A stretch of 64,000 nucleotides of DNA from a bacterium (GTDB lineage Bacteria > UBA8248): positions 161,021-225,020 of the forward strand of contig JAJDYR010000022.1 in the NCBI GenBank assembly GCA_022825065.1. Reading direction: 5' to 3'. Every line of letters begins with the position of its first letter. Within the stretch, counting starts at the first letter, position 1. Both the position numbers and the translations under genes were made by a program. Below the pieces are notes generated by a model, which saw nothing but the letters and a program-made list of their open reading frames with translations, had not been told where the DNA came from and ran no database searches. This document shows, piece by piece, positions 52,137-60,819 of the stretch.

Positions 52137-52471
52137 GGTGTTGATAAAGCCGCCTTTCCAGGGGGTAGAGGGGACACCCCTCTCCGCTTGAAATCCAACC
52201 CCCCCTACCCCCCCTTGTCAGGGGGGCAAAAAAAGACCGCCCCCATGTCAGGAGAGTACAAACATGAAGAAAGCCTCCTTGTCAGGGGGCAAGAAAAAGC
52301 AAAGCCTCCTCAGCCAGGCGGGGGCGCATCGCCTTTTTATACCCCCCTGACAAGGGGGGGTAGGGGGGGTTGCCTTTATCCCCGATGAGGGGTTGGGGCG
52401 CTTACGCGAGATGAGGTATCAGGGGTTCCGCGAAGAAGCCCGCTGCCGCAACCGGGTTCTTCAACAACCCC
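52137..52471. repeat. Nested inverted-repeat element (CCCCCCTACCCCCC family), copy 3
   Basis: The outer ends are GGGTGTTGATAAAG and CTTCAACAACCCC. The inner core AACCCCCCCTACCCCCCCTTGTCAGGGGGG...CCCCCCTGACAAGGGGGGGTAGGGGGGGTT spans 52197-52372. A 60-bp internal partial repeat (TTGTCAGGGGGCAAGAAAAAGC) makes it longer than copies 1 and 2. No gene in the 515-bp gap. Confidence 0.85.
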
Positions 52472-52525
52472 GTATACAACCCGTGCGAAGACTCAACGCA
52501 GATTAGAAGCGACCGTGAAGCTCGT

Positions 52526-53131
52526 TCAGGAGCCAGCCGCTCGTTTCAGGTATTCGACAATCGCAGGCGCATCCCATTTGCGGGCGCCGATGATTTTTTG
52601 CAGGAGGCGGCCCTGGCGGTCCACGATGAACGTCTCCGGCACGCCGGTCGTGCGGTAGAGCTTCTTGATGCTCCCGCGCGGGTCGAGCAGAATCGGGAAC
52701 GTGAGGCCGAAGCGCTCGACGAATTTCCGGACCGCGTCCGCCCCCAGGGCGTCGATGCTCACCGCCAGTATCTCGAACGGCGCGCCGTCTTTTTTCATCC
52801 GGGCGTAGAGGCGCTGCAAATCCGGCATCTCATCCAGGCAAGGGACACACCACGTGGCCCACACGTTGATGAGAACCACCTTGTTTTTCTGGCCTGTAAG
52901 AGAGGCGCTCCCCCCGCCCAGCAGCGGGTATTCGAAAGGAGGAACCCGGGCGCCGATTTCGAGATTAACCACGGGCGCTTCTTCGACGCGCTCCGTCGTC
53001 AGGCGCTCGCCCACCGCCCAGAGCAGCGTCAGCAGCACCGGGGCCAGGATGAACGAAAGGGCCAGCCGCTTCGCCTTTCGCTGGTCTGGCTTCGAGCTGT
53101 TAAACTCCGCCATACTTTCAGCTTTTCTCAT
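52526..53131 (-). CDS. TlpA/CcmG-like membrane-anchored thioredoxin 2
   Basis: The product is 201 aa (or 194 from the inner ATG 53110). A membrane anchor (LALSFILAPVLLTLLWAVGERL) precedes a thioredoxin fold with the redox motif ATWCVPCLDEM. It is a periplasmic-facing disulfide reductase, likely keeping apocytochrome CxxCH thiols reduced. Its start overlaps the end of thioredoxin 1 by 14 nt. It is the last gene of the ccm operon. Confidence 0.9.
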   Translation of the reverse strand: MRKAESMAEFNSSKPDQRKAKRLALSFILAPVLLTLLWAVGERLTTERVEEAPVVNLEIGARVPPFEYPLLGGGSASLTGQKNKVVLINVWATWCVPCLDEMPDLQRLYARMKKDGAPFEILAVSIDALGADAVRKFVERFGLTFPILLDPRGSIKKLYRTTGVPETFIVDRQGRLLQKIIGARKWDAPAIVEYLKRAAGS

Positions 53132-53801
53132 CGAGCAAGTGCCCTACGAGAGCGAAGGCGGCCTCGCTGTCCCATTCGCGGGGACCTACGCCGTAGCCCA
53201 CTACCTGGCCTTGCCTGTCCAGGAGATATGTCGTCGGCAGGCCCCGCACCTTGTAGAGCGCCTTCGCCTTGTGCTCGGGGTCGAGGACGATGGGGAAAGT
53301 CAGTTTCAGCTTCGCGACGAACTCGCGCACATCGTCTTCATTGCCCTGGTCCAGTGATATCGCTACGATCTCGAGACCACGCGGCTTGTATTTCGCATAA
53401 AGCCGCTCCATCGAGGGCATTTCCCGGATGCACGGCTGGCACCACGTCGCCCAGAAATTCACCAGGACGAGCTTGCCCGCATGCTGCGTGAGGGAATGAT
53501 TCTGCCCGTCCAGGGCCTTGAGCATCACGTCCGGGGCATCGGCGCGCTGGACTTGCTTCAGAAAAATCATGTCGCGGTAGAGGGAGTCGTCATCCCCTGC
53601 GCCTTCCTTCGACATTGCCTGCGCCTGCTTTCTTTCCACCTCTTGCGTCGGCCGCTCCCCCTGTTTTCCGAAATACACAATCATCCAGACAACCAGGACG
53701 AGGCTGATCACCATTCCAGTCAGCCGCCATTTGATGCTGCGGCGGGGTGGAGAGAATCCGTCGAGATTTCTGACGAGTTCGGTTTTGGGATTATAATTCA
53801 T
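53118..53801 (-). CDS. TlpA/CcmG-like membrane-anchored thioredoxin 1
   Basis: The product is 227 aa. An N-terminal membrane helix (IKWRLTGMVISLVLVVWMIVYF) is followed by a long linker and a thioredoxin domain with ATWCQPCIREM and the cis-Pro loop GLPTTYLLDRQGQVV. It probably reduces apocytochrome or CcmH cysteines. The gene lies 31 bp after ccmH and overlaps a second similar gene, so this cluster has two such reductases. Confidence 0.9.
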   Translation of the reverse strand: MNYNPKTELVRNLDGFSPPRRSIKWRLTGMVISLVLVVWMIVYFGKQGERPTQEVERKQAQAMSKEGAGDDDSLYRDMIFLKQVQRADAPDVMLKALDGQNHSLTQHAGKLVLVNFWATWCQPCIREMPSMERLYAKYKPRGLEIVAISLDQGNEDDVREFVAKLKLTFPIVLDPEHKAKALYKVRGLPTTYLLDRQGQVVGYGVGPREWDSEAAFALVGHLLDEKS

Positions 53802-53832
53802 CGAATGCTCTCAGCGTGCGGAGTATGGCGGC

Positions 53833-54321
53833 TCAGCCCTCGAAATCGCCAAGCTCGCGCTGCAAGCGATTGTCCAGGGGATCGTCCGAGGCGGTTTTTT
53901 GCGGGGCTTCTCCCCTCTCCCCGCTTTGCCCGGCGTCGTCTGGGCGCTTCGTCCACGCCCTCACCAGGACGAATACCACGCCGAAACCCGCCAGCACCCC
54001 CCCGAAAGGAAGGAGCCAGGCGGTAAGATAAAAACCCTCCGCCGGTGGTTTCGGCAGGACTTCCCGGCCGTACACTTCGACGAAATACCGGACGATCTCC
54101 TCTTTCGTCTCACCGGAGAATATCTTGCGGCGCACGAGTTCGCGGAGTTGGGCGCCCTCGCTGCTCGGGCAGTCGTGGAGCAGTTTCCCCGGGCAGACGG
54201 GGCTCATGAGGGCGCCCGCCACTTCGGAGAAGGTCGTCTTCGCTCCAGGCGAGGCGGCCTCCACAGCCGGGTGCGCATTGAAAGCGACTACGAGACACAA
54301 GGCGAGAACAAGTCGCATCAT
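53833..54321 (-). CDS. ccmH: Cytochrome c maturation protein CcmH/NrfF-like
   Basis: The product is 162 aa from ATG 54321, whose ATGA overlaps the ccmD stop (the track's 54393 start runs back through ccmD). The signal peptide is MMRLVLALCLVVAFNAHPAVEA. The redox segment is LMSPVCPGKLLHDCPSSEGAQLRELV, with the first Cys in SPVCPG. The usual LRCxxC pattern is altered to VCPGKLLHDC, so the two Cys are eight residues apart rather than three. A C-terminal membrane helix (LTAWLLPFGGVLAGFGVVFVLV) follows. Confidence 0.88.
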   Translation of the reverse strand: MMRLVLALCLVVAFNAHPAVEAASPGAKTTFSEVAGALMSPVCPGKLLHDCPSSEGAQLRELVRRKIFSGETKEEIVRYFVEVYGREVLPKPPAEGFYLTAWLLPFGGVLAGFGVVFVLVRAWTKRPDDAGQSGERGEAPQKTASDDPLDNRLQRELGDFEG

Positions 54322-54452
54322 GGAGAATCTCCCCCGGGGGCAAGTTTTTTCTCCTCCTCGATCAAAATATCCATCCGCGCCTTGAGAGTCCACCAGTAAA
54401 TCGCAAAACCTCCCAGAACGACGATGTACGCCGCCGCCACGTAGCCCATCAT
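54318..54452 (-). CDS. ccmD: Heme exporter protein CcmD-like small membrane protein
   Basis: The product is 44 aa, missed by the ORF track. MMGYVAAAYIVVLGGFAIYW has one membrane helix and a charged coiled tail (TLKARMDILIEEEKKLAPGG). Its ATG overlaps the ccmC stop and its own stop overlaps ccmH, both as ATGA. Position and topology match CcmD, the small component of the CcmABCD heme-release complex. Confidence 0.85.
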   Translation of the reverse strand: MMGYVAAAYIVVLGGFAIYWWTLKARMDILIEEEKKLAPGGDSP

Positions 54453-55144
54453 CCTTCCTCCCGCGCGGCGCGCGCCTCTTCCACCCGCGCGCTCAGGCGC
54501 TCGATCTGCGCGCGCTTTCGGACGAAACACACGAACAGGAGCGTAAAAGCCAGCAGGGAACTCCACAGCGCGACGTGCATGGAATCGGGCAGATCCCTCA
54601 ACCCGCCCGAACGCATCACCACAGGCTTGGGATGGAGGGTGCGCCACCATTCCACCGACATATGCACGATGGGCACGTTCAGGAAGCCCACAATCCCCAT
54701 CACGGCGGCGAAGCGCGCCCTCTGCTCCGGTTCCGTCATGTAGGCGCGCAGCATCAGATACCCCACGTATATCATCCACAGGATGAGCGTGGTGGTGAGC
54801 CGCGCGTCCCACGTCCACCACACGCCCCATACAGGGCGGGCCCAGATGGGCCCGGTGATCAGCACCAGCGTGCAGAAGACCACCCCCGCTTCCGCGCAGG
54901 CGTGCGCGCGGATGTCGTCGTCCGGATTCCTTTTCGCCAGATATTTGATCGAGAAGATGAATACCAGGAAAAAGGCCAGATACGCCACCCAGGCCGACGG
55001 GACGTGGATGTAGAAAATCCGCTGCGGCGGCCCCTGGAGCCTGTCGGTGCCCGCGATGAAGAAATTCGCGAAAATGGCGAAAGCAAGAGTGACCAGGGTG
55101 AGAACCGGCAACCACCCGAACACTCCCCGCTCGTTTCGACGCAT
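54449..55144 (-). CDS. ccmC: Heme exporter/handling protein CcmC
   Basis: The product is 231 aa with six hydrophobic segments. The WWD-domain motif is PVWGVWWTWDARLTTTLILW. Flanking histidines (FYIHVPSAW, VPIVHMSVEWWRTLH) are the heme ligand positions. It loads heme onto CcmE. The start is supported by GGGAGGAG. The gene follows ccmB and precedes ccmD with stop-start overlap. Confidence 0.95.
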   Translation of the reverse strand: MRRNERGVFGWLPVLTLVTLAFAIFANFFIAGTDRLQGPPQRIFYIHVPSAWVAYLAFFLVFIFSIKYLAKRNPDDDIRAHACAEAGVVFCTLVLITGPIWARPVWGVWWTWDARLTTTLILWMIYVGYLMLRAYMTEPEQRARFAAVMGIVGFLNVPIVHMSVEWWRTLHPKPVVMRSGGLRDLPDSMHVALWSSLLAFTLLFVCFVRKRAQIERLSARVEEARAAREEG

Positions 55145-55223
55145 CAGGCGCTCCTCCCGGCGGCGCAGAGCGGCGACAATATATAAAGTAATTCAATAGA
55201 AATAATACTATAAGACATTGATG

Positions 55224-55913
55224 TTATTCTTCTAATATATATTCGAACACCATCGAGGCGGCCACCAAGAATACCACATCATACACCAACATCAAGCGTA
55301 TCCAATCCCTGGAATCCGGCCACCCGCCGCCGCCGAGATGCGCTTCCGTCGCCTTGACGGCGGCGATCAGAACGGGCACGAGAACGGGAAACATCAAAAC
55401 GGGCAGCAAGACCTCGCGCGTCCGCGTACGCGCGCTCATGGCGGAGAACAATGTGCCGGCGGCAGCGACTCCCAGGGTGGCCGAGGCAGCGATGAGCGCG
55501 AGCGCACCGGCCGACTTCCACACATCCGCACGATAGAGAACCGCCAGAACGGCGAAGCCCGCAAACTCCATGATCCCCATCAAAACGGCAACGGACACCA
55601 CTTTGCCCAGATACAACGCGGAAGGATCGGCGGGGCTCGCATACATGGCCGAAAAACCCGTGCTCTCGCGCTCCACGCCCATCGTACGGGACAGCCCGAT
55701 GACGCAGGCGAACAGGAACGATATCCACAAGATTCCCGCCTGGACGGCCCGCGCGTTCTCCCCGCTCCCTCCCCCCGGGCCGAAGGCGAAGCTGAACAGC
55801 GTGAGCACAAGCAGCGCGAAAACCACCATGACGAGGAGACTTTCCTTCGTCCGCCATTCGAGGCGCAAGTCCTTTTCCACCACCGCGAGGAGGACGGAAA
55901 AAAAACGCCTCAC
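55224..55913 (-). CDS. ccmB: Heme ABC exporter permease CcmB
   Basis: The product is 229 aa, about six membrane helices: VEKDLRLEWRTKESLLVMVVFALLVLTLF, then LWISFLFACVIGLSRTMGVERE, typical of CcmB. It starts at GTG overlapping the ccmA stop (GTGA). It forms the ABC module with CcmA, used to release holo-CcmE from CcmC. Confidence 0.93.
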   Translation of the reverse strand: MRRFFSVLLAVVEKDLRLEWRTKESLLVMVVFALLVLTLFSFAFGPGGGSGENARAVQAGILWISFLFACVIGLSRTMGVERESTGFSAMYASPADPSALYLGKVVSVAVLMGIMEFAGFAVLAVLYRADVWKSAGALALIAASATLGVAAAGTLFSAMSARTRTREVLLPVLMFPVLVPVLIAAVKATEAHLGGGGWPDSRDWIRLMLVYDVVFLVAASMVFEYILEE

Positions 55914-56614
55914 CCCGAGCCTCCGGAGTATCCATCGAGCGCGGCCGACACATCCTCTTCGCTCGAATTTTGAACATCCGCCTCATAGACGAGCCTGCCC
56001 CCGGCCAGAACGGCGATTCTTTCCGCCACCTCAAAGGCTTTAGCTACATCGTGCGTCGTGAACACCACGATGTAGTCACGAAGGTCCCGCATCAACTCGA
56101 TTACACTCTCCAGGCGTTCCACCGCTTTCGTGTCCAGACCGGAAAACGGCTCATCGAGCAGCACGACCTCGGGTGTATGCAATAGCGTGCGCATAAACGC
56201 CGCGCGCTGTCTGAGCCCCTGGCTCAAGACGCGCACGGGCTCATCCAGGCGTTCCTCCATTTCGAGCGTGCCCGCCAAGAGCTCCACACGCGTCATCATT
56301 GCTTTGCGCTCGACGCCGAAAAGCCTGGCGAAGTATTCGAGGTTCTCCCGGATCGTCAACCCCTCATAGAGCATGGGCTCGTGCGAGAGCAGACCGATTC
56401 TGCCCCTCGCCTCGCGTGAGAGCGGCTGGCCGGACAGGCGCACCGCCCCTTCGGTCGGCTTCAGCAAGCCGGCAAGCGTCTTGAGAAGGGTGGTCTTGCC
56501 CGAGCCGTTCTTGCCCAGAAGAGCCAGCGTCTCTCCCGGGGAGACGGACAGGTTCAAATCCTTGAGCGCCCACCTCCATCCGTAGCGTCTGGATACGCCA
56601 AGAGCCTCCAGCAC
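55910..56614 (-). CDS. ccmA: Heme ABC exporter ATPase CcmA
   Basis: The product is 234 aa from GTG 56614 (AGAGGA upstream). The track's longer start overlaps the neighbouring gene without homology. Walker A is LLGKNGSGKTTLLKTLAGLL, the signature is VLSQGLRQRAAFMRTLL, Walker B is VVLLDEPFSGLD and the switch His is in FTTHDVAKA. It hydrolyses ATP for the CcmABCD complex. Confidence 0.92.
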   Translation of the reverse strand: MLEALGVSRRYGWRWALKDLNLSVSPGETLALLGKNGSGKTTLLKTLAGLLKPTEGAVRLSGQPLSREARGRIGLLSHEPMLYEGLTIRENLEYFARLFGVERKAMMTRVELLAGTLEMEERLDEPVRVLSQGLRQRAAFMRTLLHTPEVVLLDEPFSGLDTKAVERLESVIELMRDLRDYIVVFTTHDVAKAFEVAERIAVLAGGRLVYEADVQNSSEEDVSAALDGYSGGSG

Positions 56615-56627
56615 GGCATCCGTCCTC

Positions 56628-57530
56628 TTAGTCCGAGAGTTCTTTGAGGCGCTCGAAGCGCGGGGCGCGCTCCCGGGCATACTCGCTTGAGGTGATTTCT
56701 CCCGACGCGAGCCTGTCATCGAGTGAAGCGATGGCGCGCAGTATCTCCTCGCGCTCCACCTGCGCGGAATAGGCCGTGTTCCTTCTTCTGCGGATGTATA
56801 CGCCCAGCCCCAGGCTCAAGACGACCACGACGCCGCCCACGACGTAGAAAACACCCAGGCCGCCCATCGAATCGGGCGCCTGCATGTCGATACGAACCAC
56901 CGTGCCTGCCCTGGCCGCCCCCACGAAGCGGTTGTATTCCCTGTCCTGAAACTTGACGGCGGGCTGTGCGGAAAATCCGAGAGCCTGAGCCTGCACACGG
57001 TCTTTCTCGGGCAGGACAGCGAAACTCGGCGTGTCGTAGAGAATCGGCCTCTCCATTCTGATGCCGCCGAATTCATCCTCCAGGCGATAGAGCAGGACGA
57101 TGAATTTCCGCCCCGGCGGGAGAGGCTCCGTCGTGCGGAGTTCATCCCCCACCGTTGTGAGGAACCTGGGGTCGAGCCCTGCGGGCGCCGCTCCCCAGCG
57201 CGCTCTGGGATTTCTGATGTTGCTGCTTCTGGGCAACGCAAAGCGCAGCGTGGGAGCGCCGCCTTTCGAGACGATGGTGGCGCTGCCCTCGTTCTCGAAA
57301 TCCATCATCTCCATGACCTCGAAAAAACCTTTCTCCAGCCGGACGGTGAGGATGTTGCGCTTGAGTTTCAGCGGGGAGAGGTCTGTCGTCGTGGGGCCGG
57401 GGGCTTGAACTTTCGCCCTGGGCGGCGCGGCTTCGATCTTCGCCGGTCCTGCATAAGAGAAGGAAGACGAAGAAAACAGCAAGAACAAGCCCAGGGCGAT
57501 CAGGCAGCATGTGGCAGCGATGCGTTTCAA
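56628..57530 (-). CDS. Exported membrane protein of unknown function in the ccm operon
   Basis: The product is 300 aa. A signal peptide (CCLIALGLFLLFSSSSFSYA) is followed by a mostly beta periplasmic region (KRNILTVRLEKGFFEVMEMMDFENEG, APTLRFALP). A membrane helix near residue 230 (GVFYVVGGVVVVLSLGLGVYI) precedes a cytoplasmic coiled tail (EREEILRAIASLDDRLASGEI). The tail resembles the SHOCT-like/CcmI-type helix of its neighbour. Family not recognised. It overlaps the CcmI-like gene by 4 nt. Confidence 0.75.
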   Translation of the reverse strand: MKRIAATCCLIALGLFLLFSSSSFSYAGPAKIEAAPPRAKVQAPGPTTTDLSPLKLKRNILTVRLEKGFFEVMEMMDFENEGSATIVSKGGAPTLRFALPRSSNIRNPRARWGAAPAGLDPRFLTTVGDELRTTEPLPPGRKFIVLLYRLEDEFGGIRMERPILYDTPSFAVLPEKDRVQAQALGFSAQPAVKFQDREYNRFVGAARAGTVVRIDMQAPDSMGGLGVFYVVGGVVVVLSLGLGVYIRRRRNTAYSAQVEREEILRAIASLDDRLASGEITSSEYARERAPRFERLKELSD

Positions 57531-58135
57531 CTGAGCCGGCGTCCACAGGAGGAGCAGAAATTATCCGCTTCATCCACCGCGTTTCCGCAAGAAGCGCAAA
57601 ACCGGGGTTTCATACTTTTCTCTTGCTCATCCGGTGACGGATCGGCTGGTTCATCCCCCGATTTACCCGGATTTTTTCTGTAGCGCAGGATCTCCGCCTC
57701 CAGGCGCTCATCGAGCGTGGGTGGTTTCTCGACCGCGGCTTTCCCGGATGGCGGATGTTTTATTTCGAGCCGGGCCGCCGCTTGAGCCGCCTCTCGCTCG
57801 TTCATCTGCAGGGGCGCCATCCCCTCCTTCACCCCTCTGGCGTCTAGGCGTCTCAGCACCTCCACCGCCTGCGCCCGGGCGGGCGCCATCATCTGAGAAT
57901 AGTCTTCATCCGAGAGCTTTCCCATTTCCTTGTCGAACTCGATGTCCATGATGTTCTTGTAGGCCTGCTCGCGCTCCATCAACAGCCGCGTCAACTCGCG
58001 GTTCGAAAGCGGCTGCGCGCTATCCTCATCCGCCAAGACGCCCCGGGCCGTCTCAGGGCGCATGATGGGCCGGATGGTGTAGAAAAACGCCGCGCCGACG
58101 GCTCCCAAGGCGATGACGGCGCCCAGAATTTCCAT
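57527..58135 (-). CDS. CcmI-like membrane protein with C-terminal zinc ribbon
   Basis: The product is 202 aa. The N-terminal membrane helix (LGAVIALGAVGAAFFYTI) is followed by LLMEREQAYKNIMDIEFDKEMGKLSDEDY, the conserved CcmI/CycH segment. The C terminus ends in a zinc ribbon (CASCGNAVDEADNFCSSCG) in place of the TPR domain of proteobacterial CcmI. It probably chaperones the apocytochrome or the heme lyase; that is inferred from position and the shared segment. Confidence 0.75.
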   Translation of the reverse strand: MEILGAVIALGAVGAAFFYTIRPIMRPETARGVLADEDSAQPLSNRELTRLLMEREQAYKNIMDIEFDKEMGKLSDEDYSQMMAPARAQAVEVLRRLDARGVKEGMAPLQMNEREAAQAAARLEIKHPPSGKAAVEKPPTLDERLEAEILRYRKNPGKSGDEPADPSPDEQEKSMKPRFCASCGNAVDEADNFCSSCGRRLS

Positions 58136-58138
58136 CGT

Positions 58139-60103
58139 TCAAGCCCGCTTCTTTCTTCGCCTGCCCCAGCGCTCCGGCAGGAAGCAGACGATGGAACCGA
58201 GCGTGAAGACGACGCCTCCCGCCCACACCCAGTTCACCAGCGGATTGACCATGAACTTGAACGTGGCGGTGCCGTCCGTGTCCGCCTCGGCGAAGACGGC
58301 GTAGATGTCCGAACGAGCCCCCCGGCGGATGCCGGGCTCCGTCGTCGGCTGCGGGGGCGTGAAGTAGAGCCTTTTCTCCGGCTCCACCTCCCCGATGCGA
58401 TACCCCGCCCGGTAGACGCCCAGGCGCGCGAAGGCGGAGCGGTATTGCGGCGTCGCGCTCTCGCGAATCCCCTCGTAGCGCATCCGCACGCCGTCGAGCG
58501 CGAAACTCTCGCCCAGGCGCAGGCGCACCTCGCCCACTTCCTGATAGGCGGAGGAAGCCGCCACGCCCACGAACAGGATCGCCATTCCCAGGTGGACGAT
58601 GTAGCCCCCGAAGCGCCTCTTGTTGCGCATGGTGAGTTCCCACGCGGCCCGGGCGATGCGCTCTCCCTGGTGACGCACGCGCGAAGAGGTTCCCCGCCAG
58701 TACTCCAAAACGATCGTCCCCACCACGAACGCGCAAAGTCCGAACGCGAGCGCCGCGTAGACGTGATGAACGCCGAAGAGCACCAGGACGAGAAGAGCGC
58801 CCACGGCCACCACGGAGGGATAGACGAAACTCCTGTTCATCTGCTTTCGAGACGTTCTGCGCCAAGCGAAAAGAGGCCCTGCGCCGCAAAGCAGGATCAG
58901 CAGAAGACCTATCGGCACGTTCACCTGGTTGAAGAACGGCGGACCCACGGTGACTTTGACGCCCTTCACGGCTTCCGAGACGACCGGGAAAATCGTCCCC
59001 CAGAAGACGGCGAACGTGATGCCGACGAGCACGACGTTGTTCAGCAGAAAACTCGCCTCGCGCGAGAAGAAGCTCTCCATCTCGTGTTCGCTCTGGAGCT
59101 GGGGCAGACGCCAGATCATCAGCGCGAAGGATATGACGAGCGCCACCAGCAGATAGACCAGAAACGCCCAGCCGAACGATGAGTTCGCAAAGGCGTGCAC
59201 GCTCGATATGATGCCGCTTCTCGTGAGGAAAGTGCCAAAAATCGTAAGCGCGTAGGTGATGATGATGAGCGAGACGTTCCAGACCTTCAGCATCCCGCGT
59301 TTTTCCTGGATCATCACCGAGTGGAGAAAAGCGGTTCCCACCAGCCAGGGCATGAGGCTCGCGTTCTCCACCGGGTCCCACGCCCAGTATCCGCCCCAGC
59401 CGAGTTCCTTGTAGGCCCATGCGCCGCCGAGCAGGATGCCGACTCCGTTGAAGAACCATGCGAACAGCGTCCAGCGGCGCGTCGAGGTGATCCAGTCGGT
59501 GTCGAGCTTTCCGCTCGCCAGAGCGCCGATGCAAAAGGCGAACGGGACGGCGAAACCCACATAGCCCAGGTACAGGTTGGGCGGGTGGATCACCATCCCC
59601 CAGTCCTGGAGCAGCGGGTTCAGGCCTCTTCCGTCCGCAGGCGGGGCGGCGAGCGTATCGAAGGGCGGGGTGACGAAATTCAGGATCACCAGGAAGAACA
59701 GCGCCGTGGCCATCAGCGTGGACGTCACATACGGCATCAATTCGAGATTTCTGTCGCGGTTTTGCCGGATGACAACAAACGCGTAAACACATAGGAGCAG
59801 GAGCCACATCAGCAGGCTCCCCTCCTGCCCTCCCCAGAAAGCGCTGAAGCGATAGAAGCCGTTCAGCGTGTTGTTGACGTGTCCCGCGACGTATTCCACG
59901 CGGTAGTCGCGCACCATGAGCAGATAGACGAGACACGCACTCGCGCCGCTCACCAGCCAGAAAACGCCGACGGCGGCGTTTCTGCCCGCCGCGACGAGGT
60001 CTGCCCTGCGCCTTAGCGCGCCGAAAATGGAAGCCCCGATCCCGAACACCGCCAGGACGAGCGACGCCAGCAAGCTGTAGTGTCCGAACTGAATGGCGAT
60101 CAA
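58139..60103 (-). CDS. ccmF: Cytochrome c heme lyase CcmF
   Basis: The product is 654 aa and has many membrane helices. The WWD-type motif is GGYWAWDPVENASLMPWL. Periplasmic histidine contexts (FNGVGILLGG, FLHSVMIQEKRGMLK) and the large soluble loop FTPPQPTTEPGIRRGAR follow the CcmF plan. It ligates heme to the CxxCH cysteines. It lies 3 bp from the CcmI-like gene and after ccmE. Confidence 0.96.
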   Translation of the reverse strand: MIAIQFGHYSLLASLVLAVFGIGASIFGALRRRADLVAAGRNAAVGVFWLVSGASACLVYLLMVRDYRVEYVAGHVNNTLNGFYRFSAFWGGQEGSLLMWLLLLCVYAFVVIRQNRDRNLELMPYVTSTLMATALFFLVILNFVTPPFDTLAAPPADGRGLNPLLQDWGMVIHPPNLYLGYVGFAVPFAFCIGALASGKLDTDWITSTRRWTLFAWFFNGVGILLGGAWAYKELGWGGYWAWDPVENASLMPWLVGTAFLHSVMIQEKRGMLKVWNVSLIIITYALTIFGTFLTRSGIISSVHAFANSSFGWAFLVYLLVALVISFALMIWRLPQLQSEHEMESFFSREASFLLNNVVLVGITFAVFWGTIFPVVSEAVKGVKVTVGPPFFNQVNVPIGLLLILLCGAGPLFAWRRTSRKQMNRSFVYPSVVAVGALLVLVLFGVHHVYAALAFGLCAFVVGTIVLEYWRGTSSRVRHQGERIARAAWELTMRNKRRFGGYIVHLGMAILFVGVAASSAYQEVGEVRLRLGESFALDGVRMRYEGIRESATPQYRSAFARLGVYRAGYRIGEVEPEKRLYFTPPQPTTEPGIRRGARSDIYAVFAEADTDGTATFKFMVNPLVNWVWAGGVVFTLGSIVCFLPERWGRRRKKRA

Positions 60104-60176
60104 CTGAGAACTCCCGGAGTGGAGCGGATTTTCAAGACGACATGAGAGACAAGGGCCGTTTTCGCGGGTTTTTCAG

Positions 60177-60653
60177 CTATCTGGCCTCTGACATCCGCTT
60201 GCGCTTCGCGGCTTCTTTCATCAAGACCTCGTGATCCGTCGGCATGCTCTCACCCGCTTCTTTCATCTCCTCGAACTTCGAGGGGCACGCGACCATCAGG
60301 TTCTTCGCCACCAGGACCCCCTTGGCGTCCAGCTTTCCCTCGGCGATGACCGGAAACCCGTTTTCGAGCAAATCGGGGGGAACCCCCTTGTAGCTCACGG
60401 GCAAGGTCCCCTTCTCGCCCTGTATATGGAAGGCGAGCAGCATGGCGTCGGGGTTTTTCTGAAGCGTCCTGGGCACGATCTTGCCCTGCACCCTGATGCC
60501 GCGGCCGCCCAGGGTCGGCGCCTTTTGGGACACCTCATCCACGGTCAGGAAATACACCAGGTTCTCGCTCTGGAAACCCGAGATGGCCAGATAGGCGAAC
60601 GCGCTCAGGATGACTGCGCCCGCGATGAGAAATTTGATTTTCTGAACGCTCAT
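60177..60653 (-). CDS. ccmE: Heme chaperone CcmE, cysteine-type
   Basis: The product is 158 aa from ATG 60653 (MSVQKIKFLIAGAVILSAFAYL membrane anchor), with GAGAGGGA upstream. The OB-fold includes GRGIRVQGKIVPRTLQKNP and VSYKGVPPDLLENGFPVIAEGKL. The usual heme-binding HxxxY is replaced by CPSKF (C-x3-F). This is the Cys variant seen in some anaerobes and archaea, with Phe where Tyr is usual. It carries heme from CcmC to CcmF. Confidence 0.93.
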   Translation of the reverse strand: MSVQKIKFLIAGAVILSAFAYLAISGFQSENLVYFLTVDEVSQKAPTLGGRGIRVQGKIVPRTLQKNPDAMLLAFHIQGEKGTLPVSYKGVPPDLLENGFPVIAEGKLDAKGVLVAKNLMVACPSKFEEMKEAGESMPTDHEVLMKEAAKRKRMSEAR

Positions 60654-60760
60654 CCATTCCCTCTCGGCGGCCAAGAAAGGCGTCTTTCAAGAATACGACG
60701 CTCCTTCGTTTCTTTCAACCGGTTCGAGAACATAACCCCCAGGCAATTCAACATTTTTCA

Positions 60761-60796
60761 AAGAAAAACCGGCGGAGCCGCACGAACTCCGCCGGT
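60761..60796 (-). terminator. Rho-independent terminator after ilvC
   Basis: On the minus strand ACCGGCGGAG-TTCGTGCGG-CTCCGCCGGT is a perfect 10-bp stem followed by TTTTTCTT, 24 bp past the ilvC stop. Confidence 0.9.
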
Positions 60797-60819
60797 CGGG
60801 ACGTCTCCCAAATTCTCTC

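Noticed and set aside
55890-55913. Run of eight T near the ccmB start as a slippage site
   Set aside because: The ccmB frame is intact through the run (Phe codons) and gives a full-length protein; no alternative frame is needed.
58053-59936. 627-aa minus-strand ORF overlapping ccmF
   Set aside because: It is an alternative frame of ccmF on the same strand, rich in Arg and Gly with no membrane pattern; ccmF itself has clear motifs.
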